From contig NZ_MJIE01000001.1 in assembly GCF_001940235.1 (NCBI RefSeq), positions 1,612,001 to 1,676,000 on the forward strand: DNA of 64,000 nt. Direction: 5' to 3'. A program made the translations under genes and the position numbers. Origin of the DNA: Hornefia porci. Lineage in GTDB: Bacteria; Bacillota; Clostridia; Peptostreptococcales; Anaerovoracaceae. Below the pieces are notes generated by a model. The model had not been told where the DNA came from. It ran no database searches and worked only from the letters and a program-made list of their open reading frames with translations. The first letter of the stretch is position 1; every line of letters starts with the position of its first letter. Shown here one piece after another: positions 1 to 8,694 of this stretch.

Positions 1-64
1 ACCCATTAATCAACGCAATCGCTGCGATTGCGGCAATGATTCTTTTGTTACCGAAGCCTGTCAT
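1..64 (-). CDS. N-terminus of a truncated gene, probably membrane or secreted protein
   Basis: An ATG at 64 opens a frame that runs without a stop to the window edge, giving 21 residues that begin MTGFGNKRIIAAIAAIALIN. A short positively charged start followed by a run of Ala and Ile looks like a signal peptide or first membrane segment. It starts 5 bases after the stop of the iron alcohol dehydrogenase, which suggests the same transcript. Too little is present to name a family. Confidence 0.4.
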   Translation of the reverse strand, partial: MTGFGNKRIIAAIAAIALING

Positions 65-68
65 CTTG

Positions 69-1214
69 TCAATACGCCTGTTTCAGGATGTCCAGTACGG
101 CTTCCTTTGTGACGCCCTGACGCGGGTTAAATCCGAGCACCGGCTCCTTCAGAACGTCTTCTGCCACCATATCTAAATCTTTCTCATCGATCCCCTGTTC
201 CGACAGTGTCTTTATACCGAGCCTGCGCGTTAGCTTCAGCAATGCTTCAGAAAGAAGATATTGATCCTTTTCCTGTTCTCCTGACAGATCAATACCGATT
301 GCTTCCGCAAGCGCAGCCATTTTCTCCGGACAGCTCTCCGCATTATATCGCATTACATACGGAAGAACAGTAGCGTTCGCCATACCGTGAGCCAGGCCGA
401 AATGCGCGCTCAGAGTATGAGCGATTCCGTGAACCAGCCCGAGATTCGCATTGGAGAATGCGAAGCCAGTGATGATACAACCCAGCATCATCTGTTCCCT
501 TGCTTCCATATCGTTTCCGTTTTCAACGGCTGCCGGCAGATTCCGGTACAGGATTTCCAGTCCCTTCAGAGAATTATATTCAGTAAGAGGAGTCGCCATA
601 TTGGAAATATAGCTCTCCACAGCATGCGTAATGGCATCCATTCCGGTTGCTGCGGTCACGCTCTTCGGCATCGTTGCTGTCAGCTCCGGATCTGCGATGA
701 CATCTGTGGCAACAAGTTTATTGTCAATGATAACATATTTAATGACTTTCTCGGTGTCGATCAGTGCGCTGACATTGGTGATTTCACTAGAGGTTCCCGC
801 CGTGGTCGGGATCGCAATCAGCGGAAGGCACGGGGTCTTGACCTTGTTCATTCCTCCATAATCCCCGATTCTTCCCGGATTTGTCATCAGCACGTTCACC
901 GCCTTCGCTAAATCGATACTGCTTCCTCCTCCGACTGCGATGAAACCGTCAACTCCGGCTTTTTTTGCCATGTCGGCCGCTTCTTCCACGACTTCGTTCG
1001 TCGGGTTTGGAATCACTCCGTCGAAAACAATATATTCCGCACCGGATTCTTTTACTTGGGCCAGGACTTTGCCGGCGATTCCCGCTGCCCTGACACCTTC
1101 ATCATAAACAATCATCGCGGACTTAAATCCATATCCGCGGATCAAATCCGCAAGACACGCCAGTGCCCCGCGTCCAAAGGTAATATTGCTGTTTACAAAG
1201 AAATTAAAACTCAT
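69..1214 (-). CDS. Iron-containing alcohol dehydrogenase
   Basis: A 381-residue group III (iron-dependent) alcohol dehydrogenase, a cytoplasmic NAD(P)-linked enzyme that interconverts alcohols and aldehydes or ketones; lactaldehyde/1,2-propanediol oxidoreductase (FucO) is the best-known relative. The nucleotide-binding segment GGGSSID lies at residues 95-101. The four metal ligands are visible as Asp193 and His197 in GMDAITHAVE, His263 in GLVHGIAH and His277 in HGMAN, at nearly the same numbers as in FucO. The ATG follows GGAGG by seven bases. It is transcribed after the class II aldolase, a pairing seen in fucose and rhamnose catabolism, where the aldolase yields lactaldehyde for this reductase. 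The exact substrate cannot be read from sequence. Confidence 0.9.
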   Translation of the reverse strand: MSFNFFVNSNITFGRGALACLADLIRGYGFKSAMIVYDEGVRAAGIAGKVLAQVKESGAEYIVFDGVIPNPTNEVVEEAADMAKKAGVDGFIAVGGGSSIDLAKAVNVLMTNPGRIGDYGGMNKVKTPCLPLIAIPTTAGTSSEITNVSALIDTEKVIKYVIIDNKLVATDVIADPELTATMPKSVTAATGMDAITHAVESYISNMATPLTEYNSLKGLEILYRNLPAAVENGNDMEAREQMMLGCIITGFAFSNANLGLVHGIAHTLSAHFGLAHGMANATVLPYVMRYNAESCPEKMAALAEAIGIDLSGEQEKDQYLLSEALLKLTRRLGIKTLSEQGIDEKDLDMVAEDVLKEPVLGFNPRQGVTKEAVLDILKQAY

Positions 1215-1256
1215 GCTGTTTCCTCCAATACTTCCAGGCTCGTATGCCGAAAAGGC

Positions 1257-1904
1257 TCATACCGCCTGATCCGCCGCAATCAGAGCCTGCATGGCATCCA
1301 CCGCTTCCTGCGGCATCGGCTCGAAAACATCTGCCAGTCTGGCGTAATAATTCGTCTGCGCCATTTCTTCCGTATAGATGGTCGCTGCCATCGCCGCCTT
1401 GATATCCTTTCCACAGCAAAACATTCCGTGATTTTTAATCAAAACGGCTCTGCCCTTTTCGCCAAGCGCTTTCACAACTCTATCGGCAACCTCGTCACTT
1501 CCCGGCATGGTAAACGGGACAATTCCTACCGGTACGAACTCCGCCTGAGGCGGCGTAATCGCCTTCAACTCTCCGAATTTCTCCATTGCGGCGATTGTCG
1601 CAAACATTCCGTGAGTATGTACCGTCGCCGTAACATCTTTCCTCGCCCGCATGCAGGCAAGATGCATTGGAACCTCAGAAGACGGTTTATATTTTCCATC
1701 CATCCACTTCCCTGTTTTCAGATCGACGATAGCAATCTGCTCGAGATTCATCGTCTTATAAGGGATTCCGCTGGGCGTAATCGCAACAACCGGTTCCTCC
1801 GGATCTCTTACCGCAATGTTTCCCGAGGTTCCGTGAATCAATCCCAAATCAACGGCATCCAGAATTGCGTCCAGTACCTGCTGTCTGATATTTTCATATT
1901 TCAT
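1257..1904 (-). CDS. Class II aldolase/adducin family protein (fuculose-phosphate aldolase-like)
   Basis: A 215-residue zinc aldolase of the FucA/AraD/RhaD fold. Numbered from the ATG at 1904, the expected features are the phosphate-binding segment GTSGN, Glu77, the zinc ligands His96 and His98 in HTHG, and His159 in NHG. These enzymes cleave ketose 1-phosphates to dihydroxyacetone phosphate and an aldehyde, or act as epimerases. A TTG six bases upstream is in frame, but AGGAGG is seven bases before the ATG and only one before the TTG, so the ATG is preferred. It is the first gene of a two- or three-gene minus-strand operon with the iron dehydrogenase, and lies divergent from the PRD regulator. 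Confidence 0.88.
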   Translation of the reverse strand: MKYENIRQQVLDAILDAVDLGLIHGTSGNIAVRDPEEPVVAITPSGIPYKTMNLEQIAIVDLKTGKWMDGKYKPSSEVPMHLACMRARKDVTATVHTHGMFATIAAMEKFGELKAITPPQAEFVPVGIVPFTMPGSDEVADRVVKALGEKGRAVLIKNHGMFCCGKDIKAAMAATIYTEEMAQTNYYARLADVFEPMPQEAVDAMQALIAADQAV

Positions 1905-2008
1905 TTCCAATCCTCCTGTCTAAAACCGCCGCTTAGCTTAAAGTTGTACTTTCCGATGGAATAATCTTATCTCATCATTCCGTAAAATCACAAATTATCT
2001 TTTTCCTC

Positions 2009-2037
2009 TTCAAAGCGGAAAGGAAATCTGATATAAT
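2009..2037 (+). promoter_or_regulatory. Putative sigma-70 promoter of the PRD regulator gene
   Basis: TATAAT at 2032-2037 is preceded 17 bases upstream by the weak -35 match TTCAAA (2009-2014). It lies in the 300-base divergent gap 1905-2204. Nothing else was recognised in that gap apart from the Shine-Dalgarno of the regulator. Confidence 0.45.
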
Positions 2038-2188
2038 CCGCTTGAGGAGATTCGCTAAACAATGAGGTCGATGCGGTTTCTTCACGGAAAAAGATTCGCG
2101 GAACAAAGGTTGAGACCCGCGCATCCGCAAACTCAATCATTAAACATAGACAGAACCTTGTCGTGTCCACAAGTTCCCTGTCCCGACT

Positions 2189-2207
2189 AAAGGAGGTCCC
2201 GCATTTG
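2189..2207 (+). promoter_or_regulatory. Strong ribosome-binding site that decides a TTG start
   Basis: AAAGGAGG at 2189-2196 is followed by an eight-base spacer and TTG at 2205. The GTG at 2163 in the same frame has no such site, so the regulator very probably starts at the TTG. Confidence 0.75.
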
Positions 2208-4163
2208 AAATCTCTAGATCTGTCGCTGCGCCAAAAGCGTATTCTACACATTATGCAACACAACGATACATACATTACAAGCGCCGCACTGGCCGCTAAA
2301 CTGAACGTTTCTTCCCGGACGATCCGCAATGATGTTGTGAAAATAAACGAGGAGCTGGCACCTTATAACGCCCGTATTCTTTCTCTGAAAAGTCGAGGAT
2401 ACGGCTTTGAATCAGAGGATCCTAAACTTATTGAATCCCTGAATCAGATTGAAACTGCATTCTTCTCCAAGGAGAACCGCGCCCGTTACCTCGCCTTCAA
2501 ACTGTGTTTTGCCGAAGAACCTCAGAACCTCTACGACCTGGAAGATGAAATGTATATCAGCCATACGACCCTGGATCACGCTCTGCGGGATATTGCCTCC
2601 CAGTTTTCCGATCACACGCCGTATATCAGGCTGATTCGGCAGAAGGAGACAGTGCGGTTTGAAGATGATGAAATGAAAAAGAGGCTGGTTCTGGTCGAAA
2701 TGCTGCGGAAGTCCTGGAACTACCATGCACGCAGAAACGCTTATTATGACGATAATTTTATCGAGCCTAAAGTCCTGGACTTCATCATCGACCTGGTTTC
2801 CTCTAACTTAAACAAATATAATATCCTGCTGGAGGATCCCTCTATCGTCTTTCTGAATCTCATGATTGCCGTCATGTATTACCGGATCCGCGATGGTCAT
2901 ATCCTCCCCTATGAACCCCCGATCCCGAAGGCCGACACCTCCGTCTATTACGCCTGTCAGGATATTCTGAACACGCTTACCGATCATCTTCACTGCTATA
3001 TTCATCCTGAAGAACTCGACAGGCTTTACCTGTTCATCACCGCGAACCGACTGCTGGACCAGACAACGCTCACCAGGGAGACCGCCAAGGATTATTTCGG
3101 TCCCAACACACGCCTCATTGCCGAGCACTTCCTCACAATGATACAAAATTACTTCCGCCTGGATTTTTCAGATGATGACGATTTCTATATTACTCTGCTG
3201 CAGTACATCCGCACTTTGCAGCGCCGTTCAGATATTTATAACGAACAGTACACCTCCGACTTCGTCAAAAACGATCTTCGAATTGAGCTCATCATCGCTC
3301 ACTTATTCCAGCCCCTGGCACTTCAATATCTGGGAAAAACACTGACAGAAACACAGTTGATTTATCTGGCCTATTGTCTTTGCGGAACTCTGGAAAATTT
3401 TGTGCACAATCACCCCGGGGATAAATTGAACACAGTTATCTGCTGCCAGATGAACATGCCCTTTCTCTTCGCCATGAAACGCAGGCTGGAATCTGATTTC
3501 GGAAACTATCTGAATATCACAGCTCTGCTCCCGGTAAACATTAAAAACTCTTTTGATTTTACAGACACAGATTTGATCCTGACGACTGTACAGAAACCGA
3601 TTACGCGCAATCCCGCCACAGATACCCTCTATATGTCGATTAATATGACGGAGGACGATCTGGCCCGACTGGAGCACCTGATTCTGCAGCGTACTATACG
3701 AAAAATCTACACGGCCAGTCCCTCACCTCATGACCTGTTTATCAATGCCTTCCGACATGAGAAAACCGGGCATGGTGATCCGTACAGCATTTTTCGGGAC
3801 ATGGCTGCCGACTTCATCAATGCGGGTTTCGTCACGTCTGATTTCCTCAACGATATTATACGGCACGAAGAAAATTCCACCTACGCAATCTGTCCCGGTG
3901 TAGCCTATATCTACTCTCTTATTCCCGCCGAAAAATCCGCCATGTCAATCCTCACGCTGGATCACAGAATCACATGGAACACTCATAAGATCCGCGTCTT
4001 CATTATGACCTGTTTCACGCTGGAGGACATGCCGATCACGTTCCGACTGGCAAACTTATTCTATGATGAGGCATACGACCTTCCAAAAATCAAAATGGAA
4101 GAAAACCCGGATGTGCTCACCCGCTATTATCTGAGTTTCATTGATGAACCTCTGACCCCTTAA
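2205..4163 (+). CDS. PRD-domain transcriptional regulator with PTS-like IIB and IIA domains
   Basis: A 652-residue BglG/MtlR/LicR-type regulator. Residues 5-65 hold an HTH_11-type helix-turn-helix (SAALAAKLNVSSRTIRNDV). A long helical middle section matches the PTS regulation domains that are phosphorylated by HPr or EII proteins, followed by an EIIB-like segment and, from about residue 510, an EIIA (fructose/mannitol)-like domain. In the EIIA-like domain the segment that normally ends in the phosphorylatable PH reads CPGVAYIYS, so the active histidine appears to be lost. No sigma-54 AAA+ module is present, so this is an MtlR-like activator or antiterminator rather than LevR. It sits between the aldolase and FGGY kinase genes and probably controls both. 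No PTS transporter gene is in the window. Confidence 0.85.
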   Translation: MKSLDLSLRQKRILHIMQHNDTYITSAALAAKLNVSSRTIRNDVVKINEELAPYNARILSLKSRGYGFESEDPKLIESLNQIETAFFSKENRARYLAFKLCFAEEPQNLYDLEDEMYISHTTLDHALRDIASQFSDHTPYIRLIRQKETVRFEDDEMKKRLVLVEMLRKSWNYHARRNAYYDDNFIEPKVLDFIIDLVSSNLNKYNILLEDPSIVFLNLMIAVMYYRIRDGHILPYEPPIPKADTSVYYACQDILNTLTDHLHCYIHPEELDRLYLFITANRLLDQTTLTRETAKDYFGPNTRLIAEHFLTMIQNYFRLDFSDDDDFYITLLQYIRTLQRRSDIYNEQYTSDFVKNDLRIELIIAHLFQPLALQYLGKTLTETQLIYLAYCLCGTLENFVHNHPGDKLNTVICCQMNMPFLFAMKRRLESDFGNYLNITALLPVNIKNSFDFTDTDLILTTVQKPITRNPATDTLYMSINMTEDDLARLEHLILQRTIRKIYTASPSPHDLFINAFRHEKTGHGDPYSIFRDMAADFINAGFVTSDFLNDIIRHEENSTYAICPGVAYIYSLIPAEKSAMSILTLDHRITWNTHKIRVFIMTCFTLEDMPITFRLANLFYDEAYDLPKIKMEENPDVLTRYYLSFIDEPLTP

Positions 4164-4229
4164 AGAACATTTTCGTTCACGCACCATGGATACGAAGCGG
4201 CAAACGTTGATACAGCAACCCGACTCGTC

Positions 4230-4278
4230 ACCTGCCGAACGATGACATTTACCTGCCGGGCAGTGTGCCTACCTGCCG
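4230..4278. repeat. Three phased copies of ACCTGCCG
   Basis: ACCTGCCG occurs at 4230, 4251 and 4271, spaced 21 and 20 bases. The array fills the convergent gap between the PRD regulator and the FGGY kinase, and the last copy overlaps the kinase stop codon. A T-run follows the last copy on the plus strand. Function is unknown; part could fold as a terminator. Confidence 0.4.
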
Positions 4279-5849
4279 GACTTTTTTTCGTATTCCAGTA
4301 CAGTCACTGTATTGTGAAGCTTCTTCAGGCTTTCATCAAGACAACTGTACATCTCAGCGTAATACGGATACAGTTTATCATAAACAGAAACCCATTCATC
4401 CACCGGCTGAATAATCTCCTTTACACGAATGATTCTTCTGGACGCCTCTGTGAGGGACTCAAAAACTCCGACCTTGCGTCCGACAATCAAGCAATCTCCG
4501 ACCGGCACATCACCGGAACTCTCATCCAGCACATACACAGGCATCTTCAGCATTGACGCCTTAATCATAGACCACGTCCGACTTTTTGCTCCCCCTCCGC
4601 ATATTCTCAAAATCCCCGCTTTACCTCCGTTATGACGAATCGTACTCATCACGTGCCGCAGAGCATAAGCCGTACCTTCGAACACAGCGCGTATCAACTC
4701 GGCTCGCGTCATATCCATGCCCATTCCGATAAACATTCCACGTGCATAATTATTCCAGAGCGGAGCCCGCTCTCCAAGCAGATATGGATAGAAATAGAGC
4801 CCTCGACAGCCTGCAGGTGCCTCCAGCGCCCGTTCATTCAAGTAGTCATAGATATTTCTGCTATTCTTCACGGCATAATCCCGCTCTTCTGCTGCCAGCT
4901 TTTCAATAAACCATTTCAAAGACGCTCCGGATGCCTGGATTGGGGCGTCGAACACATAGGGAACCCCATCGATTGCACAAGGCCTGGTCGTCACAGGCAC
5001 ATCCGGCGCACTTTTTTTGTCACTGCCGACAAAGAGCAGAGATGTGGTTCCGGAAGCTTCACCCGCCTCACCCAGGCGACAAAGCCCAGTCGCATACATG
5101 GACGCCATCGCGTCGCTGCACCCGCAAATCACGGGAATTCCTTCCGAAAGTCCCGTTTCCTTCGCAGCTCGCGTCGTCACAAAGCCAATGATGTCATCCA
5201 CCGGCCGCGGCGACGGTAAAATCTCATCCAGACAGATTCCCATCGCCTCTCCGATTTCCGACGACCATGTCATGCTGTTCACATCCAAACACTGAGTTCG
5301 TGCTGCCTGATCCACATCCGCAGTCAGCATTCCCGTCAGCTTATAGTTGATATATGAACTTGCCTGAAGACAACATCGAGTCTTTCCGAAAAGTTCCGGT
5401 TCATTGCGTTTATACCAGAGCAGTTTAGACGGCAGGAACGCAATAGACGGGCGGCCGCCGATTATGTCCACAAATCGCTCATATCCGATTTTCTCAATTA
5501 TGTCCTCCAGTTCTCCAGTCGAACGACAGTCCTGGTATATTATGGCATTGCGCAGCGGCTTTCCGTCTGAATCCAGTGGGAGCAGCGAGACCGTGTGAGA
5601 ACTGACACAGATCCCGCGGATCCTTTTCACGATATCCGTACCCGCGAGTTCTGTGATATCCCTCAGAATCTCTGCAGCATTGCCCCACCATTCATCCGCG
5701 TTCTGTTCCTGCATATCCGGGCCCGGGGACAAAGTATGGCTGGCGCGGCTCGCCTCCGCAACCGCCTTCCCATCCTCTCCGAGAAGTACTGCCTTGATAT
5801 TCGTTGTCCCGCAATCCATTCCAAGTAAATAATTTTCGATTCTTGCCAT
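4269..5849 (-). CDS. FGGY-family carbohydrate kinase
   Basis: A 526-residue ASKHA-fold kinase of the FGGY family (xylulokinase, gluconokinase, AI-2 kinase and relatives), which phosphorylates a sugar or polyol with ATP. The N-terminal phosphate loop reads GMDCGTTNIKAV. The central segment QEQNADEWWGNAAEIL matches the family consensus around the substrate-binding Asp/Glu, and the C-terminal ATP-site segment ICGGGAKS is present. An upstream in-frame ATG at 5882 exists, but AAAGGA six bases before the ATG at 5849 supports the shorter form, which also starts in the usual place for the family. It is divergent from a zinc alcohol dehydrogenase, with a shared inverted repeat between them. The substrate cannot be assigned. 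Confidence 0.9.
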   Translation of the reverse strand: MARIENYLLGMDCGTTNIKAVLLGEDGKAVAEASRASHTLSPGPDMQEQNADEWWGNAAEILRDITELAGTDIVKRIRGICVSSHTVSLLPLDSDGKPLRNAIIYQDCRSTGELEDIIEKIGYERFVDIIGGRPSIAFLPSKLLWYKRNEPELFGKTRCCLQASSYINYKLTGMLTADVDQAARTQCLDVNSMTWSSEIGEAMGICLDEILPSPRPVDDIIGFVTTRAAKETGLSEGIPVICGCSDAMASMYATGLCRLGEAGEASGTTSLLFVGSDKKSAPDVPVTTRPCAIDGVPYVFDAPIQASGASLKWFIEKLAAEERDYAVKNSRNIYDYLNERALEAPAGCRGLYFYPYLLGERAPLWNNYARGMFIGMGMDMTRAELIRAVFEGTAYALRHVMSTIRHNGGKAGILRICGGGAKSRTWSMIKASMLKMPVYVLDESSGDVPVGDCLIVGRKVGVFESLTEASRRIIRVKEIIQPVDEWVSVYDKLYPYYAEMYSCLDESLKKLHNTVTVLEYEKKSGR

Positions 5850-5898
5850 AGCCGGTCCTTTCTGTCGTGCATTCCACTCCATGATTCATTCCGATATT

Positions 5899-6052
5899 TT
5901 CGTTTGATAACACAATATCAAAAAAACTTTACTGCCGCAAAAAAAGTTTTTCCGCTTCCTTCAGGCAATTTAAAATAATGCCGTTTATAAGTGGCAATTT
6001 CCCGTTTGAAATTCCGGCACAAACCCCGTAAACTGATGCCATATCAAACGAA
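5899..6052. promoter_or_regulatory. Divergent control region with 11-bp inverted repeat
   Basis: TTCGTTTGATA (5899-5909) and TATCAAACGAA (6042-6052) are exact inverted copies at the two ends of the kinase/dehydrogenase intergenic region. The right copy lies just downstream of a candidate promoter, TTGAAA (6006-6011), 17 bases, TAAACT (6029-6034), reading toward the dehydrogenase. Each copy is next to one start codon, which suggests an operator pair serving both genes. The bound protein is unknown. Confidence 0.5.
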
Positions 6053-6071
6053 CAGAAAGGAGAAATGAAAT

Positions 6072-7118
6072 ATGAAAATGAAAGCGGCTCTGATGTACGG
6101 GCCAAATGATATTCGGGTTGAAGAAACGGAAAAGCCGACCTGCCCCAGAGACGGCATGATTCTGAAAATCATGTCTGTAGGTCTTTGTGGCTCTGATATA
6201 CGGAACCTCACTACCGATTCCCGAAAGGGAGATTATCCGTTTATATACGGTCACGAGATCGTCGGTTATGTCGATGAGACGGGACCTGAGACAACAAAAT
6301 ACAAGCTGGGACAGAGACTTTTTCTCTTTCCGGGAACTTACTGCATGGAATGCGATGCCTGCATCAGCGGTCACAGTGAGAACTGCGAGAATGAGCATGT
6401 CGCGAAACTGGCTGGAACCGGCGGATTCGCACAGTACATCGCGGTCAGCGGAGAGAAAATTCAGAAAGGCGGAATTTACGAAATCCCTGAAGACGTCTCC
6501 TTCGATGCCGCCAGCCTGGGCGAACCGCTGACCTCTGTATTCGCCTGCCTGGAAAATGTCCGCGTCGGCTATCCTGACACCCTGGTAATCATCGGCGCAG
6601 GCCCTATCGGAGACTTCATGGCACAGCTTGCCAAAATCCGCGGCGCACGAAAAATCATCATGATCGATATCAACCAGACCCGCCTCGACATGTCTGAACA
6701 GTTCGGCGTGGATGTCACAATCAACAGTGCGGAAACCGATCCGATCCAAGAGGTGTTGAAGCTGACTGAGGGGAAAGGCGCAGACAAAGTCATTTCCGCC
6801 ACTCCTGTAAACGCGACGCAGGCACAGGCAATCCACATGGTTCGCAAAGGAGGGCTTGTCGTCTTCTTCGGCGGTGTTCCAAAAGGCTCTTTGACCGAAC
6901 TGGACACCAATCTGATCCACTACAATAACATCTGGATTAAAGGACACTTCGGTGCCTCCTACAGCCAGTCCAAACGAGCGTTTCAGCTGGCCGTTTCACC
7001 GTCATTCCCGACAGAGAAATTTATCACTCATGTCCTTCCTCTGGATGAGATAAACAAAGGCATTCAACTGACAAAAAGCGGCGAAGCGATTAAAGTCGTT
7101 CTCCATCCGTGGGAATAA
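6072..7118 (+). CDS. Zinc-dependent alcohol dehydrogenase (sorbitol dehydrogenase-like MDR)
   Basis: A 348-residue medium-chain dehydrogenase. Catalytic zinc ligands are Cys39 (GLCGSD) and His61-Glu62 (GHE); the structural zinc lobe has Cys91, Cys94, Cys97 and Cys105. The Rossmann motif IIGAGPIGD marks NAD(H) binding. Relatives oxidise polyols or sugar acids, such as sorbitol, L-threonine or ketose phosphates. AAAGGAG nine bases before the ATG supports the start. It is divergent from the FGGY kinase and shares a candidate operator with it, so a polyol dehydrogenase-kinase pair is likely: oxidise a polyol to a ketose, then phosphorylate. Confidence 0.88.
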   Translation: MKMKAALMYGPNDIRVEETEKPTCPRDGMILKIMSVGLCGSDIRNLTTDSRKGDYPFIYGHEIVGYVDETGPETTKYKLGQRLFLFPGTYCMECDACISGHSENCENEHVAKLAGTGGFAQYIAVSGEKIQKGGIYEIPEDVSFDAASLGEPLTSVFACLENVRVGYPDTLVIIGAGPIGDFMAQLAKIRGARKIIMIDINQTRLDMSEQFGVDVTINSAETDPIQEVLKLTEGKGADKVISATPVNATQAQAIHMVRKGGLVVFFGGVPKGSLTELDTNLIHYNNIWIKGHFGASYSQSKRAFQLAVSPSFPTEKFITHVLPLDEINKGIQLTKSGEAIKVVLHPWE

Positions 7119-7270
7119 ACCTGCTCCCACGGTGCAGGTGCAGGCCGATGGAAGCCTGCGCGGATATACGCACCATGTGCGCTCCCACGACACTGCATCG
7201 AATTTCACAAACGCGCGGGTGAACTGTCCCTATTACCTCAGTTTTCCCTAGTGTTGATCGGATTGCATAC

Positions 7271-7307
7271 CAAAGCAGAGGGTTCGTTCCGCGAACCCTC
7301 TGCTTTG
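7271..7307. terminator. Perfect 16-bp hairpin between convergent genes
   Basis: Arms 7271-7286 and 7292-7307 are exact inverted copies around a five-base loop. The hairpin lies between the ends of the plus-strand dehydrogenase and the minus-strand decarboxylase, the expected place for a bidirectional terminator. There is no strong U-tract on either side, so it may act with Rho or as a 3'-end stabiliser. The rest of 7119-7373 shows no other feature. Confidence 0.55.
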
Positions 7308-7373
7308 AAATTCAATGCATTCCCTCTGTTTTTTACAGGGAGAATGCAATATACTATACGTCACAATTTACAT

Positions 7374-8672
7374 TTACAAGTCATTTCTACACAAATCTTC
7401 CATCGATTCACGTCTCACAGCAACATAACTTCTGCCGTCACAAAGCATCACAATGGGAGGCCTAGGAATTCTATTATAATTAGATGCCATGGAATAGTTA
7501 TATGCACCAGTCGTACACACTGCAACAAGATCGCCACGTGTTACACTTTGCGGCAACATGACATTTTCTTGTATAATATCACCGCTCTCGCAGCACCTAC
7601 CAACTATCGAACATTTAAAATCACAGTCTTCCTGCATTTTGTTCGCCAATAAACATGTATAGCTGGATTTATATAAGGCATAGCGGGGGTTATCAGGCAT
7701 CCCGCCATCAATGGAAACATAATTTTTGTAGCCAGGAATTGTCTTGACAGTACCTACAGTATATAAAGTCATACCCGCCGCGCCTACGATGCTTCTTCCA
7801 GGTTCCATATGAATCTCAGGCATCTCAATACCCAGAGAATTACACGAATCAGTAATGGCCGCTGCAACTTCACTGACCTTTTTGTCGACATCCATAAACG
7901 GATCCGAATCTACATAACGTACACCATATCCTCCTCCCAGGTCAAGTTGTTGCGTTATATAACCATATTTACGTTTCATTTCAGCCGAAAATTTAAGCAT
8001 AATGACTGCTGCACGTTCGAAAACATCTTCTGCAAACACCTGCGATCCAACGTGACAATGAAATCCTGCCAGCTCAATATGCGATTGATTCAGCGTATAT
8101 CTCGTAATTTCATCCGCTTGCCCCGTTTCAATAGCACTTCCAAATTTCGAGTCAACCTTTCCTGTCGAGACTGCCTCGTAGGTGTGTGGATCAATGCCCG
8201 GAGTCAATCGGAGAAGAAGTTTTTGCTTAATTCCGCGCTGTTCAGCTTCACGTTCAATTGCCTTAATTTCCTCAATATTGTCTGCAACGAAATACCCTAT
8301 ATTGTTATCCATTGCATAGCTAATATCTTTATCAGTTTTATTATTACTATGAAAATACGCCTTTTTCAGATCATATCCTGCTTGAAGCGCAGTATATATC
8401 TCCCCAGAAGAAACGACATCAATCCCCATTTCTTCTTCGCTCATGATTTCAAAAATACGTTTAAAAGCATTTGCTTTGCTGGCATATAGAGGGCAGGAAC
8501 CTTCTCCAAAATGTTTTTTAAATGCATTCTTGTATACACGGCAATTTGAACGTATCATTTCCTCGTCCAGAAGATATAGAGGCGTACCATACTCCTGTGC
8601 TAACACAATTGTGTCCTGACCTGCAAAATATACATGTCCATTTTCTCCAATAGATATATTTTTAGCTATCAT
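7374..8672 (-). CDS. lysA: Diaminopimelate decarboxylase-family PLP enzyme
   Basis: A 432-residue fold-III PLP decarboxylase of the LysA/ornithine-DC group. The Schiff-base lysine is Lys66 in YASKANAF. The substrate-binding segments GGGYG, EPGRS, GRCCESGD and GAYNYSMASNYN match meso-diaminopimelate decarboxylase, which makes L-lysine and CO2. The ATG at 8672 has AGAAAGGA upstream; longer forms would run back into the symporter gene. It is the third gene of a sigma-54-dependent operon (dapF-like, symporter, this gene) rather than a lysine biosynthesis operon, so it may serve uptake and breakdown of diaminopimelate or a related diamino acid. That role is inferred from context. Confidence 0.85.
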   Translation of the reverse strand: MIAKNISIGENGHVYFAGQDTIVLAQEYGTPLYLLDEEMIRSNCRVYKNAFKKHFGEGSCPLYASKANAFKRIFEIMSEEEMGIDVVSSGEIYTALQAGYDLKKAYFHSNNKTDKDISYAMDNNIGYFVADNIEEIKAIEREAEQRGIKQKLLLRLTPGIDPHTYEAVSTGKVDSKFGSAIETGQADEITRYTLNQSHIELAGFHCHVGSQVFAEDVFERAAVIMLKFSAEMKRKYGYITQQLDLGGGYGVRYVDSDPFMDVDKKVSEVAAAITDSCNSLGIEMPEIHMEPGRSIVGAAGMTLYTVGTVKTIPGYKNYVSIDGGMPDNPRYALYKSSYTCLLANKMQEDCDFKCSIVGRCCESGDIIQENVMLPQSVTRGDLVAVCTTGAYNYSMASNYNRIPRPPIVMLCDGRSYVAVRRESMEDLCRNDL

Positions 8673-8694
8673 TATACAGTCCTTTCTTTCCATT

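Noticed and set aside
1056..1964. A 302-codon plus-strand frame across the iron dehydrogenase and aldolase genes
   Set aside because: It is antisense to two well-conserved enzymes, its product is rich in Arg, His and Ser without family motifs, and it has no ribosome site.
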